The notes beneath the pieces were generated by a model. It was not told the DNA's origin. It did not search any database and worked only from the letters and a program-made list of their open reading frames with translations. A stretch of 64,000 nt of DNA from Deltaproteobacteria bacterium (GTDB lineage Bacteria; Myxococcota_C; UBA6777): contig PCBK01000029.1 in NCBI GenBank assembly GCA_002731275.1, positions 62,001-126,000 on the forward strand. The letters are read 5' to 3'. How positions within the stretch are numbered: the first letter of the stretch is position 1; every line of letters starts with the position of its first letter. The position numbers and the translations under genes are program-made. Shown here in pieces: positions 53,618 through 63,010 of the stretch.

Positions 53618-54564
53618 CGTCTGTTCCCTCCTGTATGTCCAACAGTGCGAAGTGGTTGGGGAGAGAGCGCGTTAATGTTGATACTGACGTCGATCCCTGG
53701 GGGTTCTTGGAGGAGAAAGTAGGTTGTCGCGGCGGCTGCCCCGACAACGACAACACCGATGACGACAGGGACAACCCATCCAGCGCCACCTGTGCGTATC
53801 TGGAGTGGTATGCTTCCTGGCTTTTTGGAGGAGTACTGTCGTCCTAGTGTTTGTTGTTGATCGTCTTTCGCGATGAGAAAGTATTCGATGGTGCCTTTTT
53901 GTTTATACGTCGCAGGGAAGGGGTTTTTGAAGTTACCTTCACATCTTTGGCCGATCCAAACGAGAGGGTAGGAGAGGAAGGCTTTTTTTCCTTTTTGGCG
54001 CAACATGACCTTTACAGTCGATCCGGGGGGATGTGGTGTACACGTCCCACGTAATTGGATCATGGTGCCTGGATAGACAGGAGTGGTGACCTTGACGTTG
54101 AGGGTGACGGGGATGACACGGCGCTTAGGTGGTGGGCGTCGCGTATGTCTGCGATCTGGAGGCGGACGTCTTTTGGGTCGTTTATGTCCCTTGGGGTACA
54201 GTTTTTTGTATTCTGTTTGCAGGAGCTTTTGAAGTGGGGGAGGGGTTTGGGGAGGAGCCTGACTGTCAGGTGCGAGTTTGAGCGCGATACGGAGCATCCT
54301 TGAGGCTTGGGCTGGTCCCTTCAGGTAAAAGAGGCAGAAGCCTTTGTACAGATACACTTTGGCGCGTTGTTCTCTCGATAGGTCGAGGTTTTGGGAGAGC
54401 TTGTTGAGCTGCGCCAGGGATTTGTCAAATTGGAGTTGATCGTACAGAGAGAGCGCGCGTTTGAGCGCCTTGTTGGGCGCGGCGTTGACGACACCGACGT
54501 GCAAAAAGAGGGACAAACAACCAAGCCCACACAAACACAGGCGAGCAAGACTCGTTCTCATCAT
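53614..54564 (-). CDS. Signal-anchored TPR-like protein with C-terminal membrane helix
   Basis: This 316-residue protein starts with a signal sequence (MMRTSLARLCLCGLGC and following, cleavage near VNAA). Next are two or three TPR-like helices (about 27-105, with ALSLYDQLQFDKSLAQL and YLYKGFCLFYLKG), a very basic Pro-rich stretch (about 130-160, KRPKRRPPPDRRHTRRPPPK), an Ig/PEGA-like beta domain (about 165-245), and a membrane helix at about 265-290 (GWVVPVVIGVVVVGAAAATT). This design recurs in myxobacterial envelope proteins of unknown function. ATG 54564 is preferred over the upstream frame start because GGAAGG precedes it and the signal begins there. It overlaps the next lipoprotein gene by four bases and lies 153 bases after the MglA-LRR gene. 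Confidence 0.75.
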   Translation of the reverse strand: MMRTSLARLCLCGLGCLSLFLHVGVVNAAPNKALKRALSLYDQLQFDKSLAQLNKLSQNLDLSREQRAKVYLYKGFCLFYLKGPAQASRMLRIALKLAPDSQAPPQTPPPLQKLLQTEYKKLYPKGHKRPKRRPPPDRRHTRRPPPKRRVIPVTLNVKVTTPVYPGTMIQLRGTCTPHPPGSTVKVMLRQKGKKAFLSYPLVWIGQRCEGNFKNPFPATYKQKGTIEYFLIAKDDQQQTLGRQYSSKKPGSIPLQIRTGGAGWVVPVVIGVVVVGAAAATTYFLLQEPPGIDVSININALSPQPLRTVGHTGGNRR

Positions 54565-54717
54565 CACAAACCTTCCATGCAAGAGATCTTTGTGCTGGAT
54601 GTTGACCTTGTGCGGAGGTCCCCTTTGGATGGGGGGAGTGACAAGACAAGGTGCAAGCATCGCAGACTTTTTTGTGCGCCCATCGTGCCCCATTCTCTGA
54701 AAAAACACAAGGAAAGT

Positions 54718-56496
54718 TCAATAGCAAAAGCGTTTGACATTCTTCAGGTAGGGGGACGCATGTAACAGCTCGTTGGCCTCGTTCTCCGAAAAGCGATTTG
54801 CACAAATATCGAGCTCTTCGAGTTGGGATAGATGTGGTGAGTTTGCGAGCAGCTCGACACTCTTCAGTGTCAGCTGGTTGCCACTGAGCGCTAGGTTCTT
54901 GAGACGTGCAAATTGTGGAGCTTGTATCAGCTTGGCGACGTCATCGTCATTGAGCTGGCAGTCATGCAGGTACAAGACCTCCAGATGCAGGAGCTGCTCG
55001 CAGTCAGCGAGGGCGTCGCAGCCACCTTTCTTGATGGCGTTGTGACTCAGGTTGAGTTCTTGTAGAGTCGATAACATCGTTGCATTTGCTAGCACTCTGA
55101 TGGCCTCAGGACCGAGCTTGTTGTGGTCCAAATCGAGCCGTTCAAGTGCCTCTATCGCGATCTCTTCGGTGAACAGCGACATATGGTTGTATGACAATCT
55201 GTTTCGGCCGAGATGTAAGGCCTTCAAGTGTTTGAGGTGTGGTGATTGCAGAAGTGTACGTAACCCTCTAAAGCCTACGCGATTTCGGTTGAGATCGAGT
55301 ATTCTTACAGAGCGCAACTTTGGGGACTCTGCGAGCATGGCCACACCTCTCCTTGAGATCTTTGCTCCCAATCCCAACTCGACAGGACTTTGTGCGATCG
55401 GCCCATCGACAAAGGATTTCACGTCTTTGTCTCGGAACGTTTCGTCGTACAGGCGGAGGATCTTCACATCTCGAAGGGGTTCAGCTTCCAGCCAGGCTTG
55501 GTAGGCACGTACAGGTCTTTTTCTGTCTGAAAAATACATGATGTCAACATGCTCTACGAGTCTGAGTCGCTCATCTGATCGATACGTTTCGTGATCGAAC
55601 AGCCATTTGCCAGTCAGGCGTTTGAGTTTGGTTGGCCAGTCTCTGATGTGTTGTTTTGCGTATTCGACGGCATCTGCGAGCGTGTTGTCATTGGGCCAGA
55701 GGTCCATAAACGCGCACAGTACCATCCAATTCCCTCGGGATGCCGGCTGTTCTAATATCGTGTGTAGGAGCGCAAATCTCTCCTCGAATGTCATCTGCTC
55801 CTGACTCTTTTGTAAGGATAGGTAGTAGACATCAAGCGCTGTTTTGTTGGCGTTGAAGAGTCCTCCTGGCTCGTTCTTCGCGGTCATTTGCCTTGTGCAG
55901 GATTCGAAGAGCCCTCCGGGCTCGTTCTTCGTGAGAATTTGCCTTGCGCAGGATTCGAAGCTCTCAAAGACACCTTCTCCTGTCATGGATACTGCGGGAA
56001 ATGACGGTACACGGAAGGGATTTAATTCGGCTTCCAAGGTCTCTATATCTAGGGCGTTAGGGAGATCGCGCTTTGCGTATTGAATGACCAATGGGACGTT
56101 GTTCAGTTCGTAGCCATGGGTTGCGAGGTCTGACTCTAGACCTGCCATGCTCTCGTGGTTGGCCTCCATACGCTCAAGCTGCGAGTCTGCGACGAAGATG
56201 ATGCCATCGACACCTTTGAGGATGAGACGACGTGAGTTGTTGTAAAAAACGGGGCCAGGGACAGTGTAAAGATGGAATCGAGGGCGAAGTCCCTCGGTCT
56301 TTGGAAATCCGTCTGAGATAAAATCGAAAAAGAGGAAACGATCTGTCTCTGTCGCCAACGAGATCATACGTCCCTTCAAGTCACTAGGAGTGTTTGTGTA
56401 AATATGTTGCATACTTGACGTCTTGCCGGAGAGACCTGGTCCGTAGTAGACGACTTTGAAGTTGATTTCGCTTGCATCGGAGTTGATAAATGACAT
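54718..56496 (-). CDS. MglA-like GTPase fused to leucine-rich repeats, copy 1
   Basis: This 592-residue protein has an N-terminal MglA-type small GTPase domain (about 10-195): P-loop GPGLSGKT at 19-26, switch I region GRMISLATETDRFLFFDF at 42-59, TVPGPVFY at 78-85, then VDGIIFVADSQLERMEAN and the base-recognition loop AKRD at 141-144. Two usual residues differ: the switch-II Gln of MglA (position 82) is Pro here, and the Asn of NKRD is Ala. A helical region (about 215-370) links to about eight leucine-rich repeats of the RNI type (about 375-592; e.g. LKALHLGRNRLS, LERLDLDHNKLG, LQELNLSHNAI). In Myxococcus MglA sets front-rear polarity and recruits motility proteins; the repeats would add partner binding. 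A 17-residue tandem duplication lies at about 180-214. Confidence 0.87.
   Translation of the reverse strand: MSFINSDASEINFKVVYYGPGLSGKTSSMQHIYTNTPSDLKGRMISLATETDRFLFFDFISDGFPKTEGLRPRFHLYTVPGPVFYNNSRRLILKGVDGIIFVADSQLERMEANHESMAGLESDLATHGYELNNVPLVIQYAKRDLPNALDIETLEAELNPFRVPSFPAVSMTGEGVFESFESCARQILTKNEPGGLFESCTRQMTAKNEPGGLFNANKTALDVYYLSLQKSQEQMTFEERFALLHTILEQPASRGNWMVLCAFMDLWPNDNTLADAVEYAKQHIRDWPTKLKRLTGKWLFDHETYRSDERLRLVEHVDIMYFSDRKRPVRAYQAWLEAEPLRDVKILRLYDETFRDKDVKSFVDGPIAQSPVELGLGAKISRRGVAMLAESPKLRSVRILDLNRNRVGFRGLRTLLQSPHLKHLKALHLGRNRLSYNHMSLFTEEIAIEALERLDLDHNKLGPEAIRVLANATMLSTLQELNLSHNAIKKGGCDALADCEQLLHLEVLYLHDCQLNDDDVAKLIQAPQFARLKNLALSGNQLTLKSVELLANSPHLSQLEELDICANRFSENEANELLHASPYLKNVKRFCY
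55855..55956 (-). repeat. 51-bp tandem duplication inside MglA-LRR copy 1
   Basis: Two adjacent 51-base units encode FESC[A/T]RQ[I/M]-x-[T/A]KNEPGGLF. The second unit has a few base differences from the first. Copy 2 of the gene has only one unit (YKQGGLY region), so the duplication occurred after the genes separated. Confidence 0.85.
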
Positions 56497-56618
56497 GGTG
56501 ACTCCCCGCTCTCAAGTATGGATGATATTTGAGGGTATATTCAGGTGTGCATCATTCTCTGCCTTACGTCGGGTGTTGAGGCTTGGACCCTTTGGTTGGA
56601 AGGAGTGCAAAGATAGAC

Positions 56619-58373
56619 TCAACAACAAAAGCACTTGGCATTCTTCAAATGAGGCGATGCACATAAGATACCATCAACTTCCTCTTTTGTAAGGTTGTTC
56701 CAGTGAATGTCCAGTTCTTCGAGTTGAGAGAATGTCGGTGAGTTCGCTATTTGTTCGATACTTTTCAATGTCAGTTGGTTACGACTGAGGATCAGGCGCT
56801 TCAAGTTCATCAAATAGGGGGAGCGTATCAAGCTGGCGATATCGTCGTCTTTGAGTCGGCACTCGTCTAGAACCAAGACCTTCAGGTGCGCGAGCTGTTC
56901 GCAATCAGCGAGGGCGTCGCAGCCACCTTTTTTGATGGGGTTGTGACTCAGGTTGAGTTCTTGTAGGGTCGATAACATCGGTGCCTTTGCTAGCGCTCTG
57001 ATGGCCCCAGGACTGAGCTTGTTGTGGTCCAAATCGAGCCGTTCAAGTGCCTCTATCGCGATCTCTTCGGTGAACAGCGACATATGTTTGTATGACAATC
57101 TGTTTCGGCCGAGATGTAAGGCCTTCAAGTGTTTGAGGTGTGGTGATTGTAGGAGTGTGCGCAACCCTCTCAAGCCTATACGATTTCGGTTGAGATCGAG
57201 TGTTCTTACAGAGCGCAGTTTTGGTGATGCTGCCAATGCGGCTGCGCCTTTTCCTGTGATGCCTTCTCCTAGCGCCAACTCGACAGGCTTTTGTGCGATC
57301 GTTGTGTCGACAAAAGCTTGTAACCCGCCGTCTCCGAATGTCTCGTCATACAAGCGGAGGACTTTCACATCCCGAAGGGATTCTGTCGCCATCCATTCTC
57401 TGTGAATGCATGGCTTTTCTCCACACGTGAAGTTTTTGATGTCGATTCGTTCGACGAGTTGAAGGCATTGTTTTGTTCGCGGCGTTTTGTAATGGAGCAA
57501 CCACTGTTTTGGGAGACGTTTGATGTCTGTGGGCCAGTCGCTGGTATGTTGTTTCGTATACTGGATGGCGTGGGAGAGAGTGTCATTGTGTGGCCAGAGA
57601 TCCAGAAATGCGCACAACGCGTTCCAATGTCCTCGGCTGGGAGCTTGCCCCAGTAGTACCCGCAGAAGCGCAAAGGTCTCTTCGGGGGTGATCTGCTCTT
57701 GGTTGTTTTGTAAGGACAGGTAGGCGTTAATCGCTTCTTTTTCTGCGGCGTATAATCCTCCCTGTTTGTACTTGGTGAGGATTTGTTGTGCGCAGGCTTC
57801 GAGGCTCTCAAAGACTCCCACACCTTGTATCGGGATCGAGGGGAATGAAAGTACACCTTGTGGGTTGAGTTCTTTTTCCAGGACATCAATGGGTGTGGCG
57901 TTGGGTAAGTCGCGTTTCGCATATTGGATGACCATGGGAATTTCGGAGAGGTCTTGCCCCATCGCTCTGAGATACATTTTCAGACACGCCATCATCTCGA
58001 CATTGGCTTCCATGCGTTCGAACTGTGAGTCCGCGACAAAGATGATACCGTCAACGTCTTCCAAGACGAGGTGCAGTGATTCGTGATAAGCAATGTTGCC
58101 CACCGTCTTGTGGAAGTGAAACCTGGGACGAAGACCATTTTCTTGAGGAAACGTGTCCAAGGTGCAGTGGAAGGCTCTTGTGGTGGTAAATAGCTCAATC
58201 GGAGGCAGCATTATCTCTGCAGAACTGTCTGGAGTCTGCGTATTCGTTCCGGACGTTCTTTTCTGTGCGCGCGTGTAGATATGTTGGATGTTTATTGTTT
58301 TGCCACTAAGCATCGGCCCATAGTAGACGATCTTGAAGTTGACTTCGTTTGTTTGGAAGTTGATAGACGGCAT
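56619..58373 (-). CDS. MglA-like GTPase fused to leucine-rich repeats, copy 2 (degenerate switch)
   Basis: This 584-residue tandem paralogue of the previous gene has the same layout: GTPase domain (about 10-200), helical linker (about 210-370) and RNI-type leucine-rich repeats (about 375-584). The P-loop GPMLSGKT (19-26) and VDGIIFVADSQFERMEAN are kept, but the switch I region is replaced by a Thr/Ser/Pro-rich insert (about 36-70), the switch-II motif reads TVGNIAYH instead of TVPGQVFY, and the base-recognition loop is again AKRD. Nucleotide hydrolysis is therefore doubtful; it may be a regulatory pseudo-GTPase. The LRR segment is nearly identical in DNA to copy 1 while the rest has diverged strongly. 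GGGAAG precedes the ATG. It is divergent from the pseudo-receiver coiled-coil gene, 268 bases away. Confidence 0.87.
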   Translation of the reverse strand: MPSINFQTNEVNFKIVYYGPMLSGKTINIQHIYTRAQKRTSGTNTQTPDSSAEIMLPPIELFTTTRAFHCTLDTFPQENGLRPRFHFHKTVGNIAYHESLHLVLEDVDGIIFVADSQFERMEANVEMMACLKMYLRAMGQDLSEIPMVIQYAKRDLPNATPIDVLEKELNPQGVLSFPSIPIQGVGVFESLEACAQQILTKYKQGGLYAAEKEAINAYLSLQNNQEQITPEETFALLRVLLGQAPSRGHWNALCAFLDLWPHNDTLSHAIQYTKQHTSDWPTDIKRLPKQWLLHYKTPRTKQCLQLVERIDIKNFTCGEKPCIHREWMATESLRDVKVLRLYDETFGDGGLQAFVDTTIAQKPVELALGEGITGKGAAALAASPKLRSVRTLDLNRNRIGLRGLRTLLQSPHLKHLKALHLGRNRLSYKHMSLFTEEIAIEALERLDLDHNKLSPGAIRALAKAPMLSTLQELNLSHNPIKKGGCDALADCEQLAHLKVLVLDECRLKDDDIASLIRSPYLMNLKRLILSRNQLTLKSIEQIANSPTFSQLEELDIHWNNLTKEEVDGILCASPHLKNAKCFCC

Positions 58374-58641
58374 GATGGCTTCCCGCTCTCAAACGTTTGT
58401 ATGTGTGTATCGTGACCTATTTGGGTAAAAAACACAAAGAAAGTGCATTGGATGCCTCTGCCCAATCGAGATGTTTGCAAAAGCGTCCTTGATAGAGTGG
58501 AGGGAGTTTGGTAGTATTTGAAAGCATTATCAAACGTGTGCAGAAACTCTTTACATCGGATGCATTGTAAAGAGCTGTCGTCGAGTCAATCATTCATCCC
58601 AAACGGCCACAAGCCATGTCACCTGGGAGAGGGTTCTAAGC
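58374..58641. other. Divergent promoter region between MglA-LRR copy 2 and FrzS/AglZ-like gene
   Basis: 268 bases with no gene. Both promoters must lie here, so the GTPase and the coiled-coil protein may be co-regulated. No palindrome or clear promoter boxes were identified. Confidence 0.5.
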
Positions 58642-61600
58642 ATGCCTGATCATCCGCGAATCTTATTGATAGAGTCAGATGCAACCGCCGCTGATTCACT
58701 CAGGCGGACCTTGTTGGAAACAGGGTATCATGTCGAGGTCGCGCCTGACGGCCTCGTGGCTCTTGCTGAGCTCGAAAAACAAACACAGTCCCCTGCGTTG
58801 ATTCTTCTTCGGGTTGAGATCCCCCGGATGAGCGGGTACTCTGTGTGTAAACGGATTAAGCGGAAAGAGACGCTGCGTCACATCCCCCTCATCCTGCTCT
58901 CATCACAAGCTTCTCCTGAGACCTTCGCGCAACACAAGCGATTGCGTACACGTGCCGAAGGCTACATGATGATCCCCTACAACGAAGACGATCTGTTCAG
59001 TATGATCGCGGAGCATGCAGGGGTTCCAACAGGTGGCTCTCTGCTGGATGAGCATCACCACGCCGACGGAGGGACATCCGATGACCTCCAACCGATCGAA
59101 TGGCAAGACGAAGAAACGGCGAACCCAATTGACCTGCATGAAGAGCGCGAGGAGCGCACGACGATCGCGCCCTCTCCCTATACGCAAAATGCGCCCGATA
59201 TGCACGATGATGACGAGATCATCGAGCTGGACGATGCAGACGCGATGCTCATCGAAGTCGACGACGATGACGATACACCCATTCCCTTCCATACCCACCA
59301 AGTACACGACAACGCCTCTCCCTTTACTTACGCCGATAGCGCAAGCCCACCAACCTCACAGGGCGACGCGATCTCTTCCGATGCCCCTCGTTGGGATCAG
59401 GCGTTTATGGACGATGACAGTGAACCGACGATGATCGGTGGTAAGTCTCCCTTCCAAAGCGGAGCGACCTCACAGCCCGATTATGCCGATGCCCCCCCTG
59501 CGCCTACTGCACAACCCTCATTACCTGAACCTGTGAATCTCGACGCTCCAGGTGAGAGCTTTGGGACCCATGAGGTCGATGCGCTCGTCGAACATCTCGA
59601 TGAAACGACAGACTCCCACGTCGATGACGTGCAGTGGGAGTCTGCTGGACCTTCCGAACCCCCTTCCTATGGTGATGTCGCTGCTGACGGACTCGAAACA
59701 AAGAGCGAATTTAGTGGTGATGAGAACGCCAAACCCGAAGTTCAAATCAACCAACCAGAACCCTCCCAAGAAGAGCTCGTATTTTCGACCTCGCTGCCCG
59801 CGATGGACGGGATGGGGTTGTCCTCCTCGCAGACAGAAGAGGGCGAAGAGCTCCAAGAGGATGGCGCTGATCGTTTTGCCGAACAGCTTGAGAGCGAGAT
59901 CAAACGCCTGCGTGCGGACAAAGCGTGGTTGGAGAGGCAGGTCATTCAACTCCGTCGAGGGAACGCTGATCTGGATGAGATTGATGAGCGTGTACAAGAT
60001 CCTTTTGCACAACTCGAAGCGCTTCAGGCCGAACATGACGCTGTGCTGAAAGAACTCGATGAGTTAAGCGAACGATACACGGACTTGCAGTCCAAACTCT
60101 CCGAAGGTCAAAGTGACGATGACATCGACATGGCCTTCGACAATCTCTCGATGGAGTCCGAGCCCTCTGGAGACGGTGAACCAAATGCCGCACTCCAAGA
60201 ACAATACAACGACCTCGTCGCCAAGTTTGAAGAGAGCGAGAAAGAGCGCGAAGAGCTCAACCAAATCGTCTCCCAACTCCACAGCGAGATCGCTCTCGCC
60301 AACGAAAAATACAACAATCTCCTCCAACGCAACGAAGAACAACTCTCCTCTCTCAACGACAACCTCGACCAAAGCGAGCAAGCAGCACAAGAGCAAGTCG
60401 CACGACTGTCCGCGATGGAAGAAGATCTGCTCGAACTTCAGCAGGAGCATCAAGCCCTTCAGCGCCTCTACAACGACAGAGAGAGCGACTTTGATGAGCT
60501 CGAAGCGCAGTACAAAAAACTCGATGAGCAATTCAAAGAGCGCGATGTCGAAGCGCGAGAGCTTCGTAGTGAACTCGCCGGTTTTAGCGCACAAGTCCAA
60601 GCGCAAACATTCGATGATGATGAACTGCTGGTACAACTCCGTGAGCGGGCCAAAGAGATCCAACATCTTCGCGAAGAACTCAATCATCTCGGCGAAGAGT
60701 ACGATGTCCTCGAATCCAAATACGATGCGGCGGTCTCGGAGAATGCACAAAGCAACGAGGCATTGGAGAGCAACAGCAAGGCGCTCTTTAACGTCATCTC
60801 CGAGCGAGATGCGCTGATCGAGGAGAAGGAGAAGCTCACAAGCGAGCTTTCCGAACTTCGAGAGCAGACCAAGCTTCAAGAGAACGAAATCGAAGGACTC
60901 AACGAAGATCTTCAATCGATCTCCGAAGAGCGCAACAAGTTCCGCGATGAGGTGCTCGCCCTCAACAACGATCTCGACGCCGCACGCGAAGATAGTCGCG
61001 GCCTGCAAGACAGCGAAGAGCAATTACGCTCTCGTTTGCACGAGATGGAGCGGGAGCATTCTCGACTCGAAAGTGAACTGGAGAGCGAGCAAAACAAACT
61101 CCAAAATATCGGTCGTAACGTCGACGGCCTCGAAGAAGAACTCGTGAGCTTGCGTCGGCAAAATGCAGCCTCTGAGCAGGAACTCTTTGACCTGCAAGAG
61201 TCCACACAGAGACTCAAACGCGAGCACGAAGATCTCACCTACCAGCTCGAATCGGAGCGCCGAAGCAAACAAGAACTTCGCGAACAGATCGAAAACTTAC
61301 GCGTGCAGATCGGTAACCTCGAAAACGAACGAGAAGATCTCAACAGCGTGATCGAAGAGGGACGCTTTGAGCTACAGGTCGTCGAGCAGAATCTAGAGCG
61401 TGAGTCCAGTCAATTCGCGCAGTTGACCAAACAATACGATGAGCTGCTCGTCCACATTCAAGAAGTCCAAAAAGAATCAGAGCGAAAGCTCGCAGAAGCT
61501 GAACAGCTCGCCCAACAGAGGCTTGAGGAGTTTCAGCAAAATGCGGCGATACGCGAAGCGCAATTAAACGATGAGAACCATCAAGAGCTCGCCCAGCAAC

Positions 61601-62955
61601 GTGCGATGGCTGAAGAGCGTGAGAACGAACTTATTCTCAAACTCGAACGCATACAGACCGAGTTGAGCACACAGCTTGAGCAAACGCAGAGCGACTGGCA
61701 ACAGCGCTGGGATGACCGCGAGAAAGAGTACAAGAGCAAGCTCGCAGAGAAACTCGATATCATCCGACAAGAGCGCCAAAAAGAGATCCAGGAGATCCAG
61801 AGCGATTTCGATAAAATCCACGAGCAACAAGCGGCAGATCACCAGGAAGAGCTCGAAAAATTACAACGAGATCTGCACCAGCATCACGGTCAAATCGTCT
61901 CCTCTGCGCAAGAAGAGGCCGCGCGACTTCGCCAGGAGCTGCATGAGCAAGAAGAAGAACTCAACGCTCAGATGAAGGCACAGGAAGATGAACTTCGCGC
62001 GCATTACGAGAGGCGGATCAATGAATTGACCCAAACCACCGAGCTGCGAAACCAGGCTGTGCTCAGTGGACACGAACAGCGCGAAAAAGAACTCGAAGAA
62101 CAGCTCAAACAGCTGCGCGAACAACACGACCAAAAAGTCCGCGCGCTACGTACACAACTCGACGAAGAGACCAGCGCGCTCAAGGCCCGCCTCGAAGAGC
62201 AAGCCAACTCCTTTAAGGCCCAGTTTGAAGAGAAAACAGGTGCATTGCGTGCCAAACTCGAAGAACAATCTTCCTTTGTCGGTAACGCACGCGATGTCCT
62301 CCAGCAGATGGAAGAAGAGAACCAAACCCTCAAAGGGCGAGTCGCCGATTTGGAAGCTCTGCGTCGACATGAGCGCAACGAAATTGAGCGCGTTCACCGC
62401 GAAAAGGAGGAGCGTATTCGACAGCTTGAAGGACACATTCATGAGCTTGAACGCGCTGCCCAAGAGAGAGTCGAAGCGGAGAAGTATATCCAGGCGCAGA
62501 TTGCCGAACAACAATCACAACGTGAGACCGCACAGCGCGCCCTCGAAAACGCGATGCGCTTGCTGCAAAGTGGTATGGGAGGTGGGAACTTTCAGGCCCC
62601 ACCAACCGGTGGAGCCCCCTCATATGCACCACCTCCAGCTCAATCACCAAGCGGTAACTCTCCCACGCCGACCAATAATTATACACCTTCATATTCGACA
62701 CCTTCCCCCCATTCGGCGATGCCACCGTCCACAGCTCCCCGCTCTGCGCCGCCGTCTTCGATCCCACCATCTTCACTCCCACCGTCTTCTGCGCCGCCTT
62801 CTTCGGATCCTCGGAGTGGACCTCCTTCATCTCTGCTCGGTGGATTTGGCGATCGTCCGTCATCCACACCTGCACAGCAAGGTGAACAAGGCGATGACGG
62901 CAAGAAGAAGCTCCCTGATATGGATATCCTCTCCAAGTTGGACCTGGATTTCTAG
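58642..62955 (+). CDS. FrzS/AglZ-like pseudo-receiver coiled-coil protein
   Basis: This 1,437-residue protein has an N-terminal receiver fold (about 1-130), an acidic Pro/Asp-rich segment (about 135-400), a continuous coiled coil of about 900 residues (about 413-1310, heptads rich in Glu/Gln/Leu) and a Pro/Ser-rich tail (about 1310-1425) ending DILSKLDLDF. The receiver lacks phosphorylation residues: the Asp is Arg57 in ALILLRVEIPRMSGY, and the Lys site reads YMMIPYN. The segment FAQHKRLRTRAEGY resembles FrzS. In Myxococcus FrzS and AglZ have exactly this design and localise to cell poles; AglZ binds MglA. The gene lies divergently beside two MglA-like genes. Its role in polarity or gliding is a strong inference. 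Confidence 0.85.
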   Translation: MPDHPRILLIESDATAADSLRRTLLETGYHVEVAPDGLVALAELEKQTQSPALILLRVEIPRMSGYSVCKRIKRKETLRHIPLILLSSQASPETFAQHKRLRTRAEGYMMIPYNEDDLFSMIAEHAGVPTGGSLLDEHHHADGGTSDDLQPIEWQDEETANPIDLHEEREERTTIAPSPYTQNAPDMHDDDEIIELDDADAMLIEVDDDDDTPIPFHTHQVHDNASPFTYADSASPPTSQGDAISSDAPRWDQAFMDDDSEPTMIGGKSPFQSGATSQPDYADAPPAPTAQPSLPEPVNLDAPGESFGTHEVDALVEHLDETTDSHVDDVQWESAGPSEPPSYGDVAADGLETKSEFSGDENAKPEVQINQPEPSQEELVFSTSLPAMDGMGLSSSQTEEGEELQEDGADRFAEQLESEIKRLRADKAWLERQVIQLRRGNADLDEIDERVQDPFAQLEALQAEHDAVLKELDELSERYTDLQSKLSEGQSDDDIDMAFDNLSMESEPSGDGEPNAALQEQYNDLVAKFEESEKEREELNQIVSQLHSEIALANEKYNNLLQRNEEQLSSLNDNLDQSEQAAQEQVARLSAMEEDLLELQQEHQALQRLYNDRESDFDELEAQYKKLDEQFKERDVEARELRSELAGFSAQVQAQTFDDDELLVQLRERAKEIQHLREELNHLGEEYDVLESKYDAAVSENAQSNEALESNSKALFNVISERDALIEEKEKLTSELSELREQTKLQENEIEGLNEDLQSISEERNKFRDEVLALNNDLDAAREDSRGLQDSEEQLRSRLHEMEREHSRLESELESEQNKLQNIGRNVDGLEEELVSLRRQNAASEQELFDLQESTQRLKREHEDLTYQLESERRSKQELREQIENLRVQIGNLENEREDLNSVIEEGRFELQVVEQNLERESSQFAQLTKQYDELLVHIQEVQKESERKLAEAEQLAQQRLEEFQQNAAIREAQLNDENHQELAQQRAMAEERENELILKLERIQTELSTQLEQTQSDWQQRWDDREKEYKSKLAEKLDIIRQERQKEIQEIQSDFDKIHEQQAADHQEELEKLQRDLHQHHGQIVSSAQEEAARLRQELHEQEEELNAQMKAQEDELRAHYERRINELTQTTELRNQAVLSGHEQREKELEEQLKQLREQHDQKVRALRTQLDEETSALKARLEEQANSFKAQFEEKTGALRAKLEEQSSFVGNARDVLQQMEEENQTLKGRVADLEALRRHERNEIERVHREKEERIRQLEGHIHELERAAQERVEAEKYIQAQIAEQQSQRETAQRALENAMRLLQSGMGGGNFQAPPTGGAPSYAPPPAQSPSGNSPTPTNNYTPSYSTPSPHSAMPPSTAPRSAPPSSIPPSSLPPSSAPPSSDPRSGPPSSLLGGFGDRPSSTPAQQGEQGDDGKKKLPDMDILSKLDLDF

Positions 62956-63010
62956 GTGTCGTCCCGACACCAACCTCCCATGTGTTGCCTGTTGACCCAA
63001 GGAAAACCGT

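Noticed and set aside
60064-61023. 319-codon antisense frame over the coiled-coil gene
   Set aside because: Antisense of Glu/Leu-rich heptads gives long Phe/Leu-rich open frames by composition alone.
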